From positions 2,182,566-2,246,565 of the forward strand of contig NC_016941.1 of NCBI RefSeq assembly GCF_000236925.1: a stretch of DNA of 64,000 nt, written 5' to 3'. Source of the stretch: Staphylococcus argenteus. GTDB lineage: Bacteria > Bacillota > Bacilli > Staphylococcales > Staphylococcaceae. The position numbers and the translations under genes are program-made. Of the stretch, positions 56,721 through 64,000 are shown piece by piece. The notes under the pieces are model-generated. The model was not told the DNA's origin. It saw only the letters and a list, made by a program, of their open reading frames with translations, and ran no database searches. Numbering within the stretch: position 1 is the stretch's first letter; the number at the start of each line of letters is the position of its first letter.

Positions 56721-56810
56721 CTCTGAGCTAGACAATATTTGTATGTGGCAAACATTATCGTTGCACTCATTTGCTTTATATAAAAGTAGTTAGTGTATTT
56801 ATATAAATTG

Positions 56811-57179
56811 TTATACTAATTCGATAATTACTGATTCAGCACCGTCACCGCGACGAGGGCCTTGTTTAAGGATACGAGTGTAACCACCTTGACGTTCTGT
56901 ATAACGTTCAGCGATTTCACCAAATAATTTTTGAAGTGCAGTTTGTGTAGTTTCATCTTCGTTTAAGATTTCAACATTACGTAAAGTTTTAGCTGCATTA
57001 CGACGAGAAGCTAAATCTCCTTTTTTACCTAAAGTGATTAATTTCTCAACAACACTGCGAACTTCTTTTGCACGAGCTTCTGTAGTTTCAATACGCTCAC
57101 TAATAATAAGTGATGTAGCTAAGTCACGTAACATAGCTTTACGTTGATCAGAAGTACGACCTAATTTTCTGTAACCCAT
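56811..57179 (-). CDS. rplQ: 50S ribosomal protein L17
   Basis: A 122-residue L17 ([20 protein letters not shown] start, [24 protein letters not shown] end), the last gene of the alpha operon, before two hairpins. Confidence 0.97.
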
Positions 57180-57195
57180 GAGTTAACCTCCTTTA

Positions 57196-58140
57196 TCAAT
57201 CTTCTTTTCTTAATCCTAATCCTAAATCTTCTAATTTGTATTTAACTTCTTCTAAAGATTTACGACCTAAATTACGTACTTTCATCATGTCAGCTTCAGA
57301 TTTATCAGCTAACTCTTGAACAGAATTAATTCCTGCGCGTTTTAAGCAGTTATATGAACGTACAGATAAGTCTAATTCTTCGATAGACATTTCTAATACT
57401 TTTTCTTTTTGATCTTCTTCTTTTTCAATCATGATTTCAGCATTTTGTGCTTCATCAGTAAGACCAACGAAGATATTCAAGTGTTCAGTCATTATTTTTG
57501 CTGCTAATGAAACTGATTCTTGTGGTGTGATTGAACCATTAGTCCAAACATCCAATGTTAATTTATCAAAATCACTGCTTTGACCTACACGTGTATTTTC
57601 AACAGTATAGTTCACACGTTCAACAGGTGAATACAATGAATCAACAGGGATTACACCAATTGGTAAATCACTAGTATTATTTTGTTCTGCTAATGCGTAA
57701 CCTCTACCCTTGTTAGCAACTAGACGAATTTTTAAGTGACCACCTTTAGATACTGTTGCAATTTTAAGCTCTGGGTTTAAAATTTCAACATCACTATCAT
57801 GTGTAATGTCGCTTGCAGTTACTTCGCCTTCATCACGTACATCAATTTCTAAAGTTTTATCTTCTTCAGAATAGATTTTTAATGCTAATTGTTTAATGTT
57901 CATAATGATTGTAGAAACATCTTCAACTACATTATCTACTGCTGAGAATTCATGTAAAACTCCCTCAATTTCAATATACTTAACGGCTGCACCTGGTAAT
58001 GAAGATAGTAGGATACGACGTAAGGAGTTTCCTAGTGTAGTACCGTAGCCACGTTCTAGTGGTTCAACAACGAACTTACCGAATTTAGCATCTTCACTAA
58101 TTTCAATTGTCTCAATTCTAGGTTTTTCGATTTCTATCAT
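57196..58140 (-). CDS. rpoA: RNA polymerase subunit alpha
   Basis: A 314-residue alpha subunit. The N-terminal dimerisation domain includes [22 protein letters not shown]; the C-terminal DNA- and activator-binding domain has [16 protein letters not shown] and [13 protein letters not shown]. Full length. Confidence 0.98.
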   Translation of the reverse strand: MIEIEKPRIETIEISEDAKFGKFVVEPLERGYGTTLGNSLRRILLSSLPGAAVKYIEIEGVLHEFSAVDNVVEDVSTIIMNIKQLALKIYSEEDKTLEIDVRDEGEVTASDITHDSDVEILNPELKIATVSKGGHLKIRLVANKGRGYALAEQNNTSDLPIGVIPVDSLYSPVERVNYTVENTRVGQSSDFDKLTLDVWTNGSITPQESVSLAAKIMTEHLNIFVGLTDEAQNAEIMIEKEEDQKEKVLEMSIEELDLSVRSYNCLKRAGINSVQELADKSEADMMKVRNLGRKSLEEVKYKLEDLGLGLRKED

Positions 58141-58213
58141 TTAAATATCCTCCTTATATACGTCGACTTAATTTAGAATGTTTGCTCAGTGACCTGTAAC
58201 AATACCATCAAAA

Positions 58214-58603
58214 TTATACACGACGACGTTTTGGTGGACGACAACCGTTATGAGGTACTGGAGTAACGTCTCTTATTGCAGTTACTTCTAAACCTGCAGA
58301 TTGTAATGCACGAATAGCTGATTCACGACCTGGACCAGGTCCTTTAACTGTTACTTCAACTGTTTTTAAACCATGCTCCATAGCTGATTTAGATGCAGTT
58401 TCAGAAGCCATTTGTGCTGCAAATGGTGTTGATTTTTTAGATCCTTTAAATCCTAATGCACCAGCTGATGACCATGATAAAGCATTACCGAATTCATCAG
58501 TGATAGTTACAATAGTGTTGTTGAATGTTGAACGGATGTGTGCTACACCATTTTCAATATTCTTTTTCACTCTACGTTTACGAGATACTTGTTTACGTGC
58601 CAT
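58214..58603 (-). CDS. rpsK: 30S ribosomal protein S11
   Basis: A 129-residue S11 with basic N-terminus, [12 protein letters not shown] and the conserved end [18 protein letters not shown]. Confidence 0.98.
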
Positions 58604-58626
58604 TTAAAATTTGCCTCCTTTACCTA

Positions 58627-58992
58627 TTATTTTTTCTTGTTAGCTACCGTTTTAACTGGTCCTTTACGAGTACGAGCGTTGTTTTTCGTTTTTTGACCAC
58701 GAACTGGTAAGCCACGACGGTGACGGATACCACGGTATGATGAAATTTCCATTAAACGTTTGATATTTAAGTTAGTTTCACGACGTAAGTCACCTTCAAC
58801 TTTATAACCGTCTACAACTTCACGGATGCGACCTAATTCGTCATCAGTTAAATCTTTCACACGAGTATCTGCTGATACGTTAGCTTCTTCAAGAATTTTT
58901 TGAGCAGTTGACGTACCGATACCGTATATATAAGTTAATGAGATAACTACGCGTTTTTCACGTGGAATATCTACTCCTGCAATACGTGCCAT
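58627..58992 (-). CDS. rpsM: 30S ribosomal protein S13
   Basis: A 121-residue S13 ([14 protein letters not shown] start, [19 protein letters not shown] near the end). Complete. Confidence 0.98.
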
Positions 58993-59014
58993 ATTAATTT
59001 ACACCTCTCTTTTA

Positions 59015-59140
<126 letters not shown>

Positions 59141-59159
59141 CTATATTATGGAGTGACGA

Positions 59160-59378
59160 TTATTTATAACGATAAGTAATTCTTCCGCGTGTTAAATCGT
59201 ACGGAGACATCTCAACAGTTACTTTGTCGCCAGGTAGAATACGAATGTAATTCATTCTGATTTTACCACTTACGTGAGCTAAAATCTCATGACCATTTTC
59301 TAATTCTACTTTAAACATTGCGTTCGGTAAAGTATCTAATACAGTACCTTCTAATTCAATTACATCTTGTTTAGCCAT
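59160..59378 (-). CDS. infA: translation initiation factor IF-1
   Basis: A 72-residue OB-fold protein ([21 protein letters not shown] start), complete, 31 bp before rpmJ. Confidence 0.98.
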
Positions 59379-59570
59379 TGATTAACTTCCCCCTTTTTGC
59401 AATAGTAAGGTAATCGTCAATAGACAACTTTATTGTTACGAATCTATCAGTGATTAATTTTATAAGTTAAACAAAAATTACGGGAATTAATTATCGTTAA
59501 TTGCCACTCTCATCTATCTAATATGATTAAATCATGCCTCACTTAAAATAGACCGCTTAAAGTTGATCTA

Positions 59571-61526
<1,956 letters not shown>

Positions 61527-61527
<1 letters not shown>

Positions 61528-61967
61528 TAGATCACCTCGTGTGCTCCACCTTTAGCATCAATAGCTTCTGCTGCTGAAGCTGAGAATTTATGAGCTTTCA
61601 CTGTCAATTTCTTATCAAGTGAACCATTACCTAGTATTTTAATACCAGATTTTTCATTCTTAACAACACCAGATTCTACTAATAAAGCTGGAGTTACTTC
61701 AGTACCATCTTCAAATTTATTAAGTTGGTCTAAGTTAACAATAGCATATTCTTTACGATTTATGTTAGTAAAACCACGTTTTGGTAAACGACGGAATAAT
61801 GGTAATTGACCACCTTCGAATCCTGGTCTTACACCACCGCCTGAACGAGCTTTTTGACCTTTGTGTCCGCGACCACTTGTTTTACCGTTACCTGTCGCAA
61901 CACCACGTCCAACACGATTGCGTTCTTTACGTGAACCTTCTGCCGGTTTTAACTCATGTAATTTCAT
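61527..61967 (-). CDS. rplO: 50S ribosomal protein L15
   Basis: A 146-residue L15 with glycine- and arginine-rich N-terminal region ([20 protein letters not shown]). Confidence 0.98.
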
Positions 61968-61983
61968 TTCGGCACCTCCTTGA

Positions 61984-62163
61984 TTATTTTTCTTCTACTG
62001 TTAATAAGTGCTTAACTTTGTTGATTTGCCCACGAATAGCAGGGTTATCTTCAACAACTACTGAACTGTTAGTCTTTTTAAGACCTAAAGCTTCAACAGT
62101 TTTACGTTGTGTTTCAGGACGACCAATAACACTACGAGTGAGGGTAATTTGTAATTTAGCCAT
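61984..62163 (-). CDS. rpmD: 50S ribosomal protein L30
   Basis: A 59-residue L30 ([20 protein letters not shown] start, LLTVEEK end), between rpsE and rplO. GGAGG lies just before the ATG at 62163. Confidence 0.97.
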
Positions 62164-62179
62164 AACTAGTTTTCCCTCC

Positions 62180-62680
62180 TTAATTGTATAATTCTTCTAC
62201 TGTTTTGCCACGTAATTTCGCAACATCTTCAGCATTTTTAAGGTTTTGTAAACCATTGATTGTCGCACGAACCATGTTAATTGGAGTGTTTGATCCTAAT
62301 GATTTACTTAAGATATCTGTAATACCTGCTAATTCAAGCACGGCACGAACAGGACCACCAGCGATAACCCCTGTACCAGGTGCAGCCGGTTTCATAAATA
62401 CGCTTCCTGAACCGTAACGGCCAGTAATTGTGTGTGGAGTTGTACCTTCAACACGTGGAACAACTACTAAATCTTTTTTAGCTGCTTCTACAGCTTTTTT
62501 GATTGCTTCAGGTACTTCTTGTGCTTTACCAGTACCGAAACCTACACGACCATTTTTGTCTCCAACTACAACTAATGCAGTGAAACGGAAACGACGACCA
62601 CCTTTTACAACTTTTGCTACACGGTTGATTGTAACAACGCGTTCTTCAAATTCTTTCGTCTCTTCTTCTCTACGAGCCAT
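62180..62680 (-). CDS. rpsE: 30S ribosomal protein S5
   Basis: A 166-residue S5 with [20 protein letters not shown] and the [19 protein letters not shown] segment. Full length. Confidence 0.98.
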   Translation of the reverse strand: MARREEETKEFEERVVTINRVAKVVKGGRRFRFTALVVVGDKNGRVGFGTGKAQEVPEAIKKAVEAAKKDLVVVPRVEGTTPHTITGRYGSGSVFMKPAAPGTGVIAGGPVRAVLELAGITDILSKSLGSNTPINMVRATINGLQNLKNAEDVAKLRGKTVEELYN

Positions 62681-62700
62681 GTATTTGTCCCTCCTTTAAA

Positions 62701-63060
62701 TTAAAATTCTAATCCGCTTTCTCTTGCAGCTTCAGCTAATGCTTTAACACGTCCGTGATATAAATATCCTCCACGGTCGAATACGATTTCTTTAATGCCT
62801 TTGTCAGCAGCTTTTTTAGCAATTGCTTCACCGACTTTAGTTGCCAATTCAACTTTAGTTGCTGAAGTAGCAATGTCGCTATCTTTTGAAGAAGCTTGAG
62901 CTAATGTTACGCCTTTATTATCATCAATAATTTGAGCGTAGATATGCTTGTTTGAACGATATACGTTTAAACGTGGCTTTTCAGCTGTACCTGATAAGTT
63001 AGTACGAACACGAGCATGTCTTTTTAAACGCACTTTGTTTTTATCAATTTTACTGATCAT
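62701..63060 (-). CDS. rplR: 50S ribosomal protein L18
   Basis: A 119-residue L18, 5S rRNA-binding ([41 protein letters not shown]). Confidence 0.98.
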   Translation of the reverse strand: MISKIDKNKVRLKRHARVRTNLSGTAEKPRLNVYRSNKHIYAQIIDDNKGVTLAQASSKDSDIATSATKVELATKVGEAIAKKAADKGIKEIVFDRGGYLYHGRVKALAEAARESGLEF

Positions 63061-63091
63061 TTCAATACTCCTTTCTGTAGAGTTTTATCTA

Positions 63092-63628
63092 TTATTTACC
63101 AGTTTTACCTTCTTTACGGCGAACATATTCACCTTGGTAACGAATACCTTTACCTTTATAAGGTTCTGGAGGTCTTACTGAACGGATGTTAGAAGCTAAT
63201 GCTCCAACTTGTTCTTTTGAAATACCTTCAACTTTAACGACTGTGTTTTTCTCAACTGAGAAAGTAATATTTTCTTCAGCTTTAATTTCAACTGGGTGAG
63301 AATAACCAACGTTAAGGATTAAGTCTTTACCTTGCATTTGAGCACGGTAACCTACACCAACAAGCTCAAGTACTTTTTCGTATCCTTGAGAAACACCTTG
63401 TACCATATTGTTTAATAAAGCACGAGTTGTACCATGGTTTGTTCTATCTTCTTTAGAATCAGATGGTCTTACAACTTCAATTGTGTTTTCTTCTTGTTTG
63501 AATGTCATTCTTTCATTTAAAGTTCTTGATAATTCACCTTTAGGACCTTTAACAGTTACATGATTTCCATCAAAAGTTACTGTTACGTCACTAGGAATGT
63601 CAATAATTTTCTTACCAACACGACTCAT
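63092..63628 (-). CDS. rplF: 50S ribosomal protein L6
   Basis: A 178-residue L6 with [14 protein letters not shown] start and [20 protein letters not shown] near the end. Complete. Confidence 0.98.
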   Translation of the reverse strand: MSRVGKKIIDIPSDVTVTFDGNHVTVKGPKGELSRTLNERMTFKQEENTIEVVRPSDSKEDRTNHGTTRALLNNMVQGVSQGYEKVLELVGVGYRAQMQGKDLILNVGYSHPVEIKAEENITFSVEKNTVVKVEGISKEQVGALASNIRSVRPPEPYKGKGIRYQGEYVRRKEGKTGK

Positions 63629-63652
63629 GTTATGGCACCTCCTTATTTTTTA

Positions 63653-64000
63653 TTACCAAACGTATGCGATAATTTCTCCACCAACATTACGTTTTCTTGC
63701 TTCTTTATCAGTGATTACACCTTCAGAAGTTGATACTAATGCGATACCTAAACCATTTAATACTTTAGGCATTTCGCTAGCTTTTGCATAAACACGTAAA
63801 CCTGGTTTTGAAATACGTTTTAATCCTGTGATAACACGCTCATCGTTTTGACCATATTTTAAGAATAAACGAAGTACACCTTGTTTATCATCTTCTACGT
63901 ATTCAACATTTTTAATGAAACCTTCACTCTTTAAGATTTCAGCAATTTCTTTTTTGATATTTGATGCAGGTAATTCTAATTTCTCGTGACGCACCATGTT
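63653..64000 (-). CDS. rpsH: 30S ribosomal protein S8, 5' end cut by window
   Basis: The C-terminal 115 residues of S8 (ending GGEIIAYVW) run to the window edge. The Met at 63997 is internal: S8 is about 132 residues, and the frame remains open to 64000, so roughly 17 N-terminal codons lie outside. Confidence 0.96.

Overview
This 64 kb window is low-GC Firmicute chromosome. Its gene content points to Staphylococcus aureus or a very close member of the S. aureus complex. The markers are the staphyloferrin A synthesis and uptake cluster (sfa/hts), asp23 with its membrane anchor, an Eap-homologue (MAP domain) protein, the hyaluronate lyase hysA, the tagatose-pathway lac operon, and the efflux trio lmrS/sepA/sdrM. 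Most genes lie on the minus strand. All family and species assignments come from reading the proteins and recalled knowledge; no database search was possible.

Layout. 1-1.27 kb: 5' part of a 16S rRNA gene (minus strand) with two strong upstream promoters. 1.7-9.6 kb: a cysteine-free Mrp-family ATPase, three multidrug pumps (lmrS, sepA, sdrM), a haemolysin III/PAQR protein, a UDP-sugar pyrophosphorylase and small membrane proteins. 9.7-20.8 kb: a YjiH-like transporter, then the Fur-controlled iron block: htsABC (staphyloferrin A importer) and sfaABC/sfaD (export and synthesis), with a Fur box upstream of htsA and another between sfaA and sfaD. 21-24.2 kb: the stress locus opuD2-amaP-DUF2273-asp23 with two sigma-B-type promoters. 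24.4-27.8 kb: two zinc-type oxidoreductases and a secreted or anchored alpha/beta hydrolase. 28.1-35.6 kb: lacABCDFEG with lacR, including a clear promoter and cre site. 35.9-46.7 kb: sirtuin, aldo/keto reductase with a MerR regulator, hysA, a WYL regulator divergent from a PfpI-like protein, eapH1, and the acetoin pair alsS-alsD.

47.5-52.0 kb is the accessory part. A 122-bp perfect direct repeat (the last 19 codons and stop of rpsI plus its terminator) brackets about 4.3 kb of decayed cargo: an OLD-family ATPase and a UvrD-like helicase joined by an apparent internal deletion (a relic of a Gabija-like phage-defence pair), a frameshifted PhzF-like gene, other coding debris and a small zinc-ribbon gene with one broken CxxC. 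No integrase remains. This looks like the scar of an integrative island that used the 3' end of rpsI as its attachment site.

52-64 kb is the conserved ribosomal protein region: rplM-rpsI with a structured leader, truA with the ECF vitamin-transporter module (ecfA1-ecfA2-ecfT), then rplQ-rpoA-rpsK-rpsM-rpmJ-infA-adk-secY-rplO-rpmD-rpsE-rplR-rplF-rpsH. The last gene is cut by the window end.
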